64,000 bases of DNA from Radicibacter daui (GTDB taxonomy: Bacteria; Pseudomonadota; Alphaproteobacteria; Radicibacterales; Radicibacteraceae): NCBI GenBank assembly GCA_030657355.1, contig CP131056.1, positions 2,748,501-2,812,500 on the forward strand. Direction: 5' to 3'. The notes beneath the pieces are model-generated. The model did not search any database and had not been told where the DNA came from. It worked only from the letters and a program-made list of their open reading frames with translations. Positions 36,381 through 45,214 of this stretch are shown piece by piece. Within the stretch, counting starts at the first letter, position 1. Every line of letters begins with the position of its first letter. The position numbers and the translations under genes are program-made.

Positions 36381-37667
36381 TTACGCTCTTTCGAGGATCG
36401 AGTTGGCTTCGGTAACCAGCTGCTTGCCGCCCTCGGCCGGCGAGGAGCTTTCAAACGCCACTTCCTGGCTGATGCGCTGCAGGGAGAAGGCGATTTCGCC
36501 CGCGCCCTTGGGCGGTGCCGGCGGCAGCGGGCCCGCGAGATCGGAGAGCTTGCCGATATAGTCGACGACCATCTGGCCCGGCTCATCCAGCATCGGCGTG
36601 ACCACGTCGCGCATGCCGGCCGAGGCCGGCACACCGCGCTCCACGCCCAGCTCCTGCGCCGCATCCGTGCTCTCGACCATGAAGTTGACGAAAGCCACCG
36701 CGGCATCCGGCGAGGCGGTGGCGGCGGAGATCGACATCATCATCGAGGGCTTCATGTAGTGGCCCGGCTTGCCATCGGGCTTGACCGGATAGGGGGCAAT
36801 ACCGAGCTTGGCCTTGCTGAGCTTCTGGAAGCCGACAAACTGGTTGGAGTGGGCAAAGCCCGTCGCCGCATAACCGGTGGTCAGCGGGCTGGTTTCGATG
36901 CTGAGCTTGTCGAGCGCCTGGATATCGGCGGTGACGCAGCCACCGGCCTTGCGCAGATCGGTCCAGTACTGGAACCAGGCGGCCGCATCCTCCGCGGTGT
37001 AGCCCAGCTTGCCCTGATCGTTGTAAAGCGACTTGCCGAGCTGGCGCAGCCAGAGCTCGAAGCTCGGCTCAATGCCGCTGGCATCGACGCTGGCATAGAA
37101 GTTCTTGCGCTTGTTGGCCTTGGCGAAGGCAACGCAATTGTCGAAATATTGCTGCCAGCTCATGCCATGGCTGGGCGCGGGCACGCCGGCATCGAACCAG
37201 GCACCGATATCGAAGAAGGCGGCGCTGGAATTGACGCCGAGATTGACGCCGTAGAGCTTGCCGTCCACGCGGCAGCTATCGATGTTGTCCTTGCCGAAAT
37301 CGTCGATCTTCAGGCTTTTGCCGAGATAATCGTCGAGCGCCAGCAGCGAGCCGCGGCGGGCATATTCGAAGACATAACGATAGTCCATCTGGATCAGGTC
37401 GGGCGCGTTGCGACCGGCAACCTGCGTGGCAAGGCGGGTCCAGTAATCGTTCCAGCCCAGGAACTCGCCATCGATGCTGACGTCGGGCGCGGCCTTCTTG
37501 TAGGCCTCGACGGTCTTGTTGGTGCGGTCGGCGCGCTCCTGCGAGCCCCACCACAGCAGGCGAAGCCGCGTGGCGGCAAGGGCCGGCATGCCGCCGAGGG
37601 CACTGGCGGCGGCAAAAAGGGCGCTGGTGCCAAGAACAGTGCGCCTGCTGAGTTTGAAGTCAGTCAT
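36381..37667 (-). CDS. CUT1 extracellular sugar-binding protein, Tat signal
   Basis: A 428-residue solute-binding protein. The N-terminus has a twin-arginine signal ('LSRRTVLGTSALF...MPALA'), so it is probably exported folded. The body has the family 1 binding-protein features 'LRLLWWGSQERAD' and 'PDLIQMDYRYVFEYARRG'. It captures the sugar in the periplasm for the adjacent permeases. First gene of the left arm; the TetR operator candidate lies 65 bases upstream of its start. Confidence 0.92.
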   Translation of the reverse strand: MTDFKLSRRTVLGTSALFAAASALGGMPALAATRLRLLWWGSQERADRTNKTVEAYKKAAPDVSIDGEFLGWNDYWTRLATQVAGRNAPDLIQMDYRYVFEYARRGSLLALDDYLGKSLKIDDFGKDNIDSCRVDGKLYGVNLGVNSSAAFFDIGAWFDAGVPAPSHGMSWQQYFDNCVAFAKANKRKNFYASVDASGIEPSFELWLRQLGKSLYNDQGKLGYTAEDAAAWFQYWTDLRKAGGCVTADIQALDKLSIETSPLTTGYAATGFAHSNQFVGFQKLSKAKLGIAPYPVKPDGKPGHYMKPSMMMSISAATASPDAAVAFVNFMVESTDAAQELGVERGVPASAGMRDVVTPMLDEPGQMVVDYIGKLSDLAGPLPPAPPKGAGEIAFSLQRISQEVAFESSSPAEGGKQLVTEANSILERA

Positions 37668-37731
37668 CCGTTTCCTCCCACAAGGAAAATGCGGCCTCTA
37701 TCGGGTCCGCTATGGCCGACTTTATTGCCGG

Positions 37732-37753
37732 CTTATAACTATTCGGTTACAAG
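37732..37753. promoter_or_regulatory. TetR operator candidate, copy 1
   Basis: CTTATAAC (37732-37739), six bases, then GTTACAAG (37746-37753): inverted repeat with one mismatch in the 8-bp arms. It lies between the divergent ABC operon and the TetR gene and is 19/22 identical to the copy at 38719. Two near-identical palindromes at the two promoters around a TetR gene are the basis for the call. Confidence 0.75.
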
Positions 37754-37816
37754 TAGCGCACCAACGAGAAGGCTTGTCAAGGACCGCCCCCTTGCCTTCC
37801 AGCCGGGATATGAGCC

Positions 37817-38545
37817 GTGACGACGAACGACGATGAAGACCAGAATACGGAAATGCCCCGCGATCCGGGGGCTGCGGCGGATTTGGAAGCCGGCGCGCAG
37901 GCGGCCCCTGCCCCCAAACGTCGCACCCGGGTAACGCGCAACCCGGAGCGGACGGCTGCGGCCATCATGGCCGCCGCAACGCAGGAGTTCGCCGAAAAGG
38001 GCATGGGCGGGGCGCGCATCGATGTGATTGCAAGGCGCGCCGGCACCAACAAGCGCATGCTCTACCACTATTTCGGCGACAAGGAGGCGCTCTATCTGGC
38101 GGTGCTGGAAGAAGCCTATTTTTCGATTCGTCATGCCGAACACCGGCTGGATCTGACACGCCGCGACCCGGAAGACGGCATCCGCGAGCTTGCCCTCTTC
38201 ACCTGGCATTATTTCCTCGATCATCCTGAATTTCTTGGTTTTCTTGCAGCTGAAAACCAGATGCGGGCGCGGTATCTCAAGCGCTCCACCAAAATCAGAT
38301 CCATGCATTCCAACCTCATCATCGAGCTGGAAAGCGTGCTGGCGCGCGGGGCGGCAAGCGGCGTCTTCAAGCCCGGACTCGATCCGGTCGGCGTCTATCT
38401 CACCATCGCGGCGCTGGGCTTCTTCTACCTCAACAACCGCTACACGCTCTCCACCATCTTCAACCGCGACCTGGAGGCACCGGACGCGCTGGAGCAGTGG
38501 GGCAACCACATCGCCGAGGTGACGCTGGCACACGTCAGGGCCTGA
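37817..38545 (+). CDS. TetR-family transcriptional regulator
   Basis: A 242-residue regulator with a TetR DNA-binding domain ('AIMAAATQEFAEKGMGGARI', given in part, and 'TNKRMLYHYFGDKEALY') after a ~38-residue acidic and Pro/Ala-rich tail. The GTG start gives the full tail; an ATG twelve codons later (37853) is possible. It lies between two arms of the sugar locus, with near-identical palindromes at both promoters, so it probably represses both until a ligand from the pathway appears. A terminator follows at 38605. Confidence 0.9.
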   Translation: MTTNDDEDQNTEMPRDPGAAADLEAGAQAAPAPKRRTRVTRNPERTAAAIMAAATQEFAEKGMGGARIDVIARRAGTNKRMLYHYFGDKEALYLAVLEEAYFSIRHAEHRLDLTRRDPEDGIRELALFTWHYFLDHPEFLGFLAAENQMRARYLKRSTKIRSMHSNLIIELESVLARGAASGVFKPGLDPVGVYLTIAALGFFYLNNRYTLSTIFNRDLEAPDALEQWGNHIAEVTLAHVRA

Positions 38546-38604
38546 TCCCTCTCCCCGTGCCTTCCCCTCTCGCCGCACCCGCGAAGAGCTTTTGTCGCAC
38601 CATG

Positions 38605-38633
38605 AGCGCCGCCCCAGCCGGGCGGCGCTTTTT
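38605..38633 (+). terminator. Rho-independent terminator of the TetR gene
   Basis: AGCGCCGCCC (38605-38614) pairs perfectly with GGGCGGCGCT (38620-38629), loop CAGCC, followed by TTTTT to 38633. It separates the TetR transcript from the right-arm operon. Confidence 0.92.
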
Positions 38634-38718
38634 ACATAGTCTCGCGCCCGCAGCATTGGCGCAGACAGGCATCTCGCCCCGGCGAGGGCCATTGACAAGC
38701 AGCGGAAACCGGCAGCAA

Positions 38719-38740
38719 CTTATAACCATACGGTTACAAA
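38719..38740. promoter_or_regulatory. TetR operator candidate, copy 2
   Basis: CTTATAAC (38719-38726), CATACG, GTTACAAA (38733-38740), differing from the first copy at three of 22 positions. It lies 66 bases upstream of the first gene of the right-arm operon. Shared control of both arms by TetR is the natural reading. Confidence 0.75.
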
Positions 38741-38805
38741 TGTACGCGGCCGGGCCCAAGCGCCCCTTGCCGCTGATAAAAATCGAAAAACGAGGGAGGA
38801 CTATG

Positions 38806-39951
38806 ATGGCCCGTCTGGGACTCATCATGCATGGCATCACCGGCCGCATGGGCCTTAACCAGCATCTCATCCGATCCATCGTCGCCATCCGCAACCAGGG
38901 CGGCGTGCTGTTGAAGAATGGCGACCGGCTGATGCCGGACCCGATCCTGATCGGCCGCAACAAGGAGAAGGTGGGCGCCATCGCCCGCGCCCATGGCATC
39001 GAGCGTTGGGGCGACGATCTGGACGCCGCGCTCGCCAATCCGGATGACATCCTCTTCTTCGATGCCGGCACCACCCAGATGCGCGCCGGGCTTTTGACCC
39101 GCGCCATCAAGGCCGGCAAACATGTCTATTGCGAAAAGCCGATTGCCGATGACCTCGCCACCGCGCTTGAGGTCGCCCGCCTTGCCGAGAAGAGCGGCAT
39201 CAAACATGGCGTGGTGCAGGACAAGCTCTTCCTGCCCGGGCTCAAGAAACTGGCCATGCTGCGTGACAGTGGCTTTTTTGGCCGCATCCTCTCCGTGCGC
39301 GGCGAGTTCGGTTACTGGGTGTTCGAGGGGGACTGGCAGCCCGCCCAGCGTCCGTCGTGGAATTACCGCAGCGCCGATGGCGGCGGCATCATCCTCGATA
39401 TGCTCTGCCACTGGCGTTACGTGCTGGATAATCTCTTCGGCAGCGTAAAGGCCGTCAGCTGCCTTGGCGCTACCCACATTCCCGAACGGGTGGACGAGGC
39501 CGGCAAGCGCTACAAGGCCGATGCCGACGATGCGGCTTACGCCACCTTCGAGCTGGAAGGCGGCGTGATTGCCCACATCAACTCTTCCTGGGCGGTGCGT
39601 GTGCGCCGCGACGATCTGGTGACCTTCCAGGTGGACGGCACCCATGGCTCCGCCGTTGCGGGCCTGACCAAATGCTGGACACAGCACCGGGTCAACACGC
39701 CCAAACCGGTCTGGAACCCGGACCAGCCGCAGACCATCGATTTCATGAACACCTGGGACGAGGTGCCGGACAACTGGCCGTCGGAAAACGGCTTCAAGGC
39801 CCAGTGGGAAATGTTCCTGCGCCATATCGCCGAGGATGGGCCGTGGCCCTACGGGTTGATGGAAGGCGCCAAGGGCGTGCAGCTGGCCGAACTCGGGCTC
39901 AAATCCTGGGCCGAGCGGCGCTGGCTCGACGTGCCGTCGCTGGAGGGCTGA
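38806..39951 (+). CDS. Gfo/Idh/MocA family oxidoreductase
   Basis: A 381-residue oxidoreductase-like protein. It begins 'RLGLIMHGITGRMG', a modified nucleotide-binding loop, and has the EKP motif in 'GKHVYCEKPIAD'. Two ATGs are adjacent (38803 and 38806); the GGGAGGA at 38794-38800 is better spaced for the second. First gene of the right-arm operon, and the TetR operator copy 2 lies in its promoter. Substrate unknown. Confidence 0.88.
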   Translation: MARLGLIMHGITGRMGLNQHLIRSIVAIRNQGGVLLKNGDRLMPDPILIGRNKEKVGAIARAHGIERWGDDLDAALANPDDILFFDAGTTQMRAGLLTRAIKAGKHVYCEKPIADDLATALEVARLAEKSGIKHGVVQDKLFLPGLKKLAMLRDSGFFGRILSVRGEFGYWVFEGDWQPAQRPSWNYRSADGGGIILDMLCHWRYVLDNLFGSVKAVSCLGATHIPERVDEAGKRYKADADDAAYATFELEGGVIAHINSSWAVRVRRDDLVTFQVDGTHGSAVAGLTKCWTQHRVNTPKPVWNPDQPQTIDFMNTWDEVPDNWPSENGFKAQWEMFLRHIAEDGPWPYGLMEGAKGVQLAELGLKSWAERRWLDVPSLEG

Positions 39952-39955
39952 CGGG

Positions 39956-41122
39956 ATGGCCGAGCTGCTGCTGCCCGCCGAAGACGGCACCATCGAGCGC
40001 TACAGGCTCTCGGGCAAACTGCCGGATATCGCGCGCCGCCGGGCGAGCGATTTTCCCCGTATCGCTTTTGCCGCCGCCCATGTGGTGGCGGATGCCTTTG
40101 CCGATAATGATCCCTGGATTGACCCGGCGATTGACTGGGAACGCACCCTCGCCTTCCGCCACAGCCTGTGGGATCTCGGCCTTGGGGTGGCCGAGGCGAT
40201 GGATACCGCCCAGCGCGGCATGGGCCTTGGCTGGCCGCAGGCACAGGAGCTTATCCGCCGCGCGCTGAAGGAAGCCGAAGGCCGCGACGATGCCCTGATT
40301 GCCTGCGGCGCCGGCACCGACCATCTGGTGCCGGCGGCGGGCCTGACGCTGGATGACATCATCCGCGCCTATGAAGGGCAGGTGGAGATGGTGGAGGGCG
40401 CGGGCGGGCGCATCATCCTGATGGCAAGCCGCGCGCTTGCCGCCATCGCCCAATCGCCGGCGGACTATGAAAAGGTCTATGGCCGCATCCTGTCCCAGGT
40501 GAAGGAGCCGGTCATCATCCACTGGCTGGGCGAGATGTTCGACCCGGCACTGGAAGGGTATTGGGGCCAGCCGAACCATGAAGCCGCGATGGATATCTGC
40601 CTCGACATTCTGGCGGCGCATGCGGACAAGGTGGATGGCATCAAGATCTCCCTGCTTTCCAAGGAAAAGGAGATCTCCATGCGCCGGCGCCTGCCCAAAG
40701 GCGTTCGCATGTATACGGGCGATGATTTCAACTATGCCGAACTCATCGCCGGTGACGAACAGGGGCACAGCGATGCGCTGCTCGGCATCTTCGATGCCAT
40801 TGCTCCGGCCGCTTCCGGCGCGCTGGCGGCGCTCGGGCGCGGCAGCGAGAATGAGTTCTTCGACATTCTGGAGCCGACGGTGGCGCTCTCGCGCCATATC
40901 TTCAAGGCGCCGACCCGCTTTTACAAAACCGGCGTCGTCTTCATGGCCTGGCTAAACGGGTTGCAGGAGCATTTCCGCATGGTGGGCGGGCAGGAAAGCG
41001 CCCGTTCGCTGAAGCACCTCGCCACGCTGTTCCGCCTTGCCGACAAGGCCAATGTGCTGCGCGATCCCGACCTTGCCGCCACCCGCATGGCCCGGCTGAT
41101 GGCCCTGCACGGGGTGATCTGA
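39956..41122 (+). CDS. DUF993 family protein (dihydrodipicolinate synthase-like)
   Basis: A 388-residue protein recognised as DUF993, often labelled dihydrodipicolinate-synthase family, from 'LWDLGLGVAEAMDTAQRGMGL' (part), 'ACGAGTDHL', 'VIIHWLGEMFDPALEGYWG' and 'KVDGIKISLLS', with a Lys near the position of the Schiff-base Lys of aldolases ('GIKIS'). The likely fold is a TIM barrel. If the Lys is active it would cleave or build a keto-acid. It follows the first oxidoreductase by 4 bases. Function unknown. Confidence 0.75.
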   Translation: MAELLLPAEDGTIERYRLSGKLPDIARRRASDFPRIAFAAAHVVADAFADNDPWIDPAIDWERTLAFRHSLWDLGLGVAEAMDTAQRGMGLGWPQAQELIRRALKEAEGRDDALIACGAGTDHLVPAAGLTLDDIIRAYEGQVEMVEGAGGRIILMASRALAAIAQSPADYEKVYGRILSQVKEPVIIHWLGEMFDPALEGYWGQPNHEAAMDICLDILAAHADKVDGIKISLLSKEKEISMRRRLPKGVRMYTGDDFNYAELIAGDEQGHSDALLGIFDAIAPAASGALAALGRGSENEFFDILEPTVALSRHIFKAPTRFYKTGVVFMAWLNGLQEHFRMVGGQESARSLKHLATLFRLADKANVLRDPDLAATRMARLMALHGVI

Positions 41123-41136
41123 AGGTTGATGGACGC

Positions 41137-42618
41137 ATGACGAGCAGCGCCCCGACCCTTCGCCTCATCACCGCCCGCTCCTTCGAGCGGGCGGTGATGC
41201 TGCGCCTGCCCTTCCGCTTCGGCGTCGCGACGTTGACCGAGGCGCGGCAGCTGTTCGTGGAGGCGGAGGTGGAGTTTGCCGGCGGTGCCCGTGCCACCGG
41301 GTATGCCGCCGAGCTGATGGTGCCGAAATGGTTCGACAAGAACCCCGCGCTCGACAATGCCGACAATGAAGCCCAGCTGCGCCAGTCGCTGGAACTTGCC
41401 ATCGCCGCGATGAGCACTGCCGGCAGCGGCGCTGCTTTTGCCCTGCATGCGCGGGTGGAAGCCGCCCATCACAAGGCCGCCGCCGCTGAGGGGCTTGGCG
41501 GGCTCATTGCCAGTTTCGGCCTCGCCCTCATCGACCGGGCGATGCTGGATGCCCTCTGCCGCCATCACGGCCTGCCGGTGGCGGAGGCCATGCGGCGCAA
41601 CATTGCCGGCATTGATGCCACCACGGCCCCGGACCTTGCCGGTTTCGACATCCGCGGTTTTCTCTCCCGCCTTTCCCCCGCTCCCGTCATCCGTGCCCGC
41701 CACACCGTGGGTTTTGCCGATGCGCTGACGGCGGCGGACGCGGCGAACCGCCCGCGGGTTGGTGACGGGCTGCCGGAATGTCTGGAAGACGAACTCGCCG
41801 CTTATGGCCTCACCCGCTTCAAACTCAAGCTCTCCGGCCAACCGGATGCTGACACCGCCCACCTCAAATCTATCGCCGGTGTGCTGGACCGGCTGCCGGA
41901 CTACCGCGCCACGCTGGATGGCAATGAACAATATGAGGATGAAGCGGCGCTGCTGGACCTTCTGGACCGCATCGACGCCGAACCAGCCCTCGCCGCGCTC
42001 AAAAGCCGCCTGCTCTTTATCGAGCAGCCGATCAACCGTGCCCGCGCCCTTAGCGCCAGCGTGCGCAAGGCCGGCGCCCGCGTAGCGCTGGAGATTGACG
42101 AAAGCGACGGCGATATCGGCGCTTTCCCGGCAGCAAAGGCCGCCGGTTACACCGGCATCTCCAGCAAATCCTGCAAGGGCTTCTACCGCGCCCTCCTCAA
42201 CGCCATGCGCGCGGCGAAGTGGAACGCCGAAGAGAAGACCGACCGGTATTTCCTCTCCGCCGAGGATCTGACGACGCAGGCCGGCATCGCCGTGCAGCAG
42301 GATCTGGCGCTCGCCGCCCTTATCGGCGCCGGCCATGTCGAGCGTAACGGCCACCATTATGTGGATGGCATGGCCGGGGCGAACGCACGCGAGAACGCCG
42401 CTTTTCTGGCCGCCCATGGCGACCTCTATCGCCCGACGGATGGCCGCGCCCGACTGGTGATTACGGGCGGGAACATCGCCCTCGGCAGCCTGCTGGCCGC
42501 ACCCGGCCTTGGCGTCGACGGCAAGGCGGCGCGCGCGGTGTTTGCCGCGCTTAAGGATGAAGACACCACAACGACAAAAATCATCGGGACAAAAATCATC
42601 GGGGAGAAAGTGCCATGA
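41137..42618 (+). CDS. Enolase-superfamily enzyme (mandelate racemase/dehydratase-like)
   Basis: A 493-residue protein with the enolase-superfamily active-site pattern: K229-x-K231 ('FKLKLSG'), metal ligands D261 and N263 ('LDGNEQY'), E296 ('FIEQP'), D321/E322 ('EIDES') and a C-terminal Lys (K344 or K347, 'ISSKSCKG'). Such enzymes abstract an alpha proton from a carboxylate to dehydrate or epimerise acid sugars. It is longer than the usual ~400 residues. Its frame overlaps the next gene by four bases. Substrate unknown. Confidence 0.75.
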   Translation: MTSSAPTLRLITARSFERAVMLRLPFRFGVATLTEARQLFVEAEVEFAGGARATGYAAELMVPKWFDKNPALDNADNEAQLRQSLELAIAAMSTAGSGAAFALHARVEAAHHKAAAAEGLGGLIASFGLALIDRAMLDALCRHHGLPVAEAMRRNIAGIDATTAPDLAGFDIRGFLSRLSPAPVIRARHTVGFADALTAADAANRPRVGDGLPECLEDELAAYGLTRFKLKLSGQPDADTAHLKSIAGVLDRLPDYRATLDGNEQYEDEAALLDLLDRIDAEPALAALKSRLLFIEQPINRARALSASVRKAGARVALEIDESDGDIGAFPAAKAAGYTGISSKSCKGFYRALLNAMRAAKWNAEEKTDRYFLSAEDLTTQAGIAVQQDLALAALIGAGHVERNGHHYVDGMAGANARENAAFLAAHGDLYRPTDGRARLVITGGNIALGSLLAAPGLGVDGKAARAVFAALKDEDTTTTKIIGTKIIGEKVP

Positions 42619-43463
42619 ACCATGTCGCCGCCGAGGCGCGCAGCCTTGAAGGGCTGTCGATCAATTTCGCCACCGTGCGCCAGTTCGGCAGCTTCGGCGC
42701 CATTGTCGATGCCTGCCTTGCCCATGGCGTCACCGCCATCTCGCCCTGGCGCGAGCATGTGGCGGCGGCTGGGGTGGAGGAAGCCGCGCGCATCGTCAAA
42801 TCCAACAATATGCGCCTTACCGGTTATTGCCGCGGCGGCTTTTTCCCCGCTGCCGACAAGGCCGGCCTTGAAAAGGCGCTGGACGATAACCGCCGCGCCA
42901 TCGACGAGGCGGCAGCGCTCGGCTCCCCCTGCCTCGTGCTGGTGGTGGGCGGTTTGCCCAAAGGCTCACGCGACATGCCGCTGGCACGCAGCCAGGTGGC
43001 CGATGGCCTTGCCGCCATCCTGCCGCACGCCCGCGCCTCAGGCATGCCACTCGCCATCGAGCCGCTGCACCCCGCTTATGCGGCCGACCGTGCCTGCGTC
43101 AACATGCTGGGCCAGGCCCTCGACCTGTGCGATGCGCTGGGCGACGGCGTGGGGGTTGCCATCGACAATTATCACGTCTGGTGGGACCCGGATCTGGAAG
43201 CCCAGATTGCCCGCGCCGGACGCAACGGGCAGATCCTTGCCCATCATATCTGCGACTGGCTGGTGCCGACCCAGCATATCCTGACCGACCGCGGCATGAT
43301 GGGCGACGGCATCATCGACCTGAAAGCCATCCGCGCCATGATCGAAAAAGCCGGTTTCAAGGGCCCGCAGGAGGTAGAGATCTTCTCCTCCCAGAACTGG
43401 GAGAAGCGCCCCGGCGAAGAAGTGCTGAAAACGGCAATCGAGCGTTACCTGACTGTTTGCTGA
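42615..43463 (+). CDS. Sugar phosphate isomerase/epimerase-like TIM-barrel protein
   Basis: A 282-residue AP-endonuclease-2/xylose-isomerase-like TIM barrel. Likely metal-binding and active-site residues: 'LAIEPLHP' (Glu), 'AIDNYHVWWDPDL' (Asp/His), 'AHHICDW' and 'EVEIFSS' (Glu). Such proteins isomerise or epimerise keto-sugars, including 3-keto-sugars and inosose. It starts in an ATGA overlap with the enolase-like gene. Its role fits the surrounding oxidoreductases. Confidence 0.85.
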   Translation: MNHVAAEARSLEGLSINFATVRQFGSFGAIVDACLAHGVTAISPWREHVAAAGVEEAARIVKSNNMRLTGYCRGGFFPAADKAGLEKALDDNRRAIDEAAALGSPCLVLVVGGLPKGSRDMPLARSQVADGLAAILPHARASGMPLAIEPLHPAYAADRACVNMLGQALDLCDALGDGVGVAIDNYHVWWDPDLEAQIARAGRNGQILAHHICDWLVPTQHILTDRGMMGDGIIDLKAIRAMIEKAGFKGPQEVEIFSSQNWEKRPGEEVLKTAIERYLTVC

Positions 43464-43537
43464 AGCCATAGAGATCGGGGCGTGCCCGCGACCGTAACAA
43501 GACGGGCCGCCCTTCCGGACGATGGGAGAAAGCCGCG

Positions 43538-44788
43538 ATGAGCGGGACACAGAAGAAACTGCGTTATGCGCTGGTTGGCACCGGCAACCGTGGCACCACC
43601 ATGTGGGGCCGCGAACTGCTGGCCGGCTGGGGCGATTATGTGGAGCTGGTGGCGATCTGCGATCTCAACCTGATGCGCGCCGAACGCGCGCGGCAGATGA
43701 TGGGCTCCGGTGCCCCGCTCTACCGGGACTTCGCCCAACTGCTGGTCGAGCAGAAGCCGGAACTCGTCATCGTCTGTACCCGCGACAGCAATCATGACGA
43801 AATCATCGTTGCCGCCATGGAAGCGGGCGCCGATGTCATCAGCGAAAAGCCGCTGACAACGACGACCGACAAGATCGCCCGCATCCGTGAGGCGGAGCGG
43901 CGCACCGGGCGGCGGGTGGATGTTTCCTTCAACTACCGTTTCGCGCCCACGGCGGCGAAGATGAAGGAACTGATTGATGCCGGCACCATCGGCGACGTCA
44001 CCTCGGTCGATTTCCACTGGTATCTCGATAACCGGCACGGGGCGGATTATTTCCGCCGCTGGCACGGCTTTACGGCGGAATCTGGCAGCCTCTTCGTCCA
44101 CAAGGCGACCCATCATTTTGACCTGCTCAACTGGTATCTCGACAGCGACCCGGTTGAGGTAAAGGCCTTTGGCGATCTGGTGCATTATGGCAAGAACGGC
44201 CCCTTCCGGGGCGAGCGTTGCCGCACCTGTCCGCACGCCGGCGAATGTCCGTATTTCTTCGACCTTGCCGCCGACCCGTTCCTCGATGCGCTTTATGAAG
44301 AACCGTCTGCCGTAGACGGGTATGTGCGCGACGCCTGCGTGTTCCGGGAGGAGATCGACATTCCCGACACCATGGTCGCCGCGATCAAATACAAAAGCGG
44401 CGTGAAGGTAAGCTACTCGCTCAACACCTATATGCCGATGGAAGGCCACCACATCGCCTTCAACGGCCATAAGGGGCGCATCGAGATGCGCCAGTATGAA
44501 AAGCAGACCTGGACCACTCCGCCGGCCGACGAGATCGTGGTGATGCGCAGCTTTGACGAGCACGAGCCCGAGCGCATCTGGATGCCGCACCAGCCCGGCG
44601 GCCATTTCGGCGGCGACAACCGCATGCGCGACATGATCTTCAAACCCGGCTCCAACGACCCGCTGCGCCAGCGCGCCGGCTCACGGGCAGGCGCCATGTC
44701 GGTGCTGACGGGGCTTGCGGCGCTCAAGAGCAGCCGCAGCGGCGGCTCGGTCAGGCTTCAGGAGCTGATGGATATCAAGGCGCTCTGA
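43538..44788 (+). CDS. Gfo/Idh/MocA family oxidoreductase with Cys-rich insert
   Basis: A 416-residue dehydrogenase-like protein: 'YALVGTGNRGTTMW' is the cofactor loop and 'SEKPLTT' the active-site EKP motif. At about residues 225-240 it has C-x2-C-x5-C ('RCRTCPHAGECPYF'), a likely metal-binding insert known from a subgroup of this family but of unclear role. Last gene of the right arm, 74 bases after the isomerase. The large size and Cys insert set it apart from the other three family members here. Confidence 0.88.
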   Translation: MSGTQKKLRYALVGTGNRGTTMWGRELLAGWGDYVELVAICDLNLMRAERARQMMGSGAPLYRDFAQLLVEQKPELVIVCTRDSNHDEIIVAAMEAGADVISEKPLTTTTDKIARIREAERRTGRRVDVSFNYRFAPTAAKMKELIDAGTIGDVTSVDFHWYLDNRHGADYFRRWHGFTAESGSLFVHKATHHFDLLNWYLDSDPVEVKAFGDLVHYGKNGPFRGERCRTCPHAGECPYFFDLAADPFLDALYEEPSAVDGYVRDACVFREEIDIPDTMVAAIKYKSGVKVSYSLNTYMPMEGHHIAFNGHKGRIEMRQYEKQTWTTPPADEIVVMRSFDEHEPERIWMPHQPGGHFGGDNRMRDMIFKPGSNDPLRQRAGSRAGAMSVLTGLAALKSSRSGGSVRLQELMDIKAL

Positions 44789-44814
44789 GAAGCCGGTCAC
44801 AGAGGGAAAAGGAG

Positions 44815-44840
44815 CGGGCGGAGGGTCAACCCTCCGCCCG
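44815..44840. terminator. Convergent hairpin, right-arm operon and HxlR gene
   Basis: CGGGCGGAGGG (44815-44825) pairs perfectly with CCCTCCGCCCG (44830-44840) around the loop TCAA, which is the HxlR stop codon on the minus strand. An 11-bp GC stem between convergent genes is a likely transcription roadblock, although the T-run is short. Confidence 0.6.
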
Positions 44841-45200
44841 TTCGTCATAAAGGCGCCGCGCTTCCTCAACCGCCTCATGGTTGGCGATGGACCAGCGATA
44901 GAGTGCCTGGAAGGGCTCCTTGAGCGATACGCCGAGGGGCGTTACCGAATATTCCACCGCCACCGGGGAGGTGGCGAGTACGCGGCGCTCGACGATGCCG
45001 TTACGCTCCAGCCGGCGCAGCGTCTGGGTCAGCGCCTTCTGGGTGATGCCCTCAAGGCTGCGCTTGATGGTGTTGAAGCGCTGCGGCCCGCCGCACAGCA
45101 CGCCGAGAATGAAGACCGACCATTTATCCGCGATCTGGTCGAGGATCAGGCGACTGGGGCAGCTGGCATAAAGCACCGGCGAAAGGGCGGTATCGGGCAT
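44826..45200 (-). CDS. HxlR-family transcriptional regulator
   Basis: A 124-residue winged-helix protein with 'QIADKWSVFILGVL', 'RFNTIKRSLEGITQKALTQTLRRLE' (quoted in short form) and an acidic C-terminal helix. Short HxlR members sense redox or aldehyde stress. The C-terminal codons are part of the convergent hairpin. It is divergent from the old-yellow-enzyme gene with two palindromes between, so it probably controls that gene. Confidence 0.93.
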   Translation of the reverse strand: MPDTALSPVLYASCPSRLILDQIADKWSVFILGVLCGGPQRFNTIKRSLEGITQKALTQTLRRLERNGIVERRVLATSPVAVEYSVTPLGVSLKEPFQALYRWSIANHEAVEEARRLYDERAEG

Positions 45201-45214
45201 GGCGGTATCCTTGA

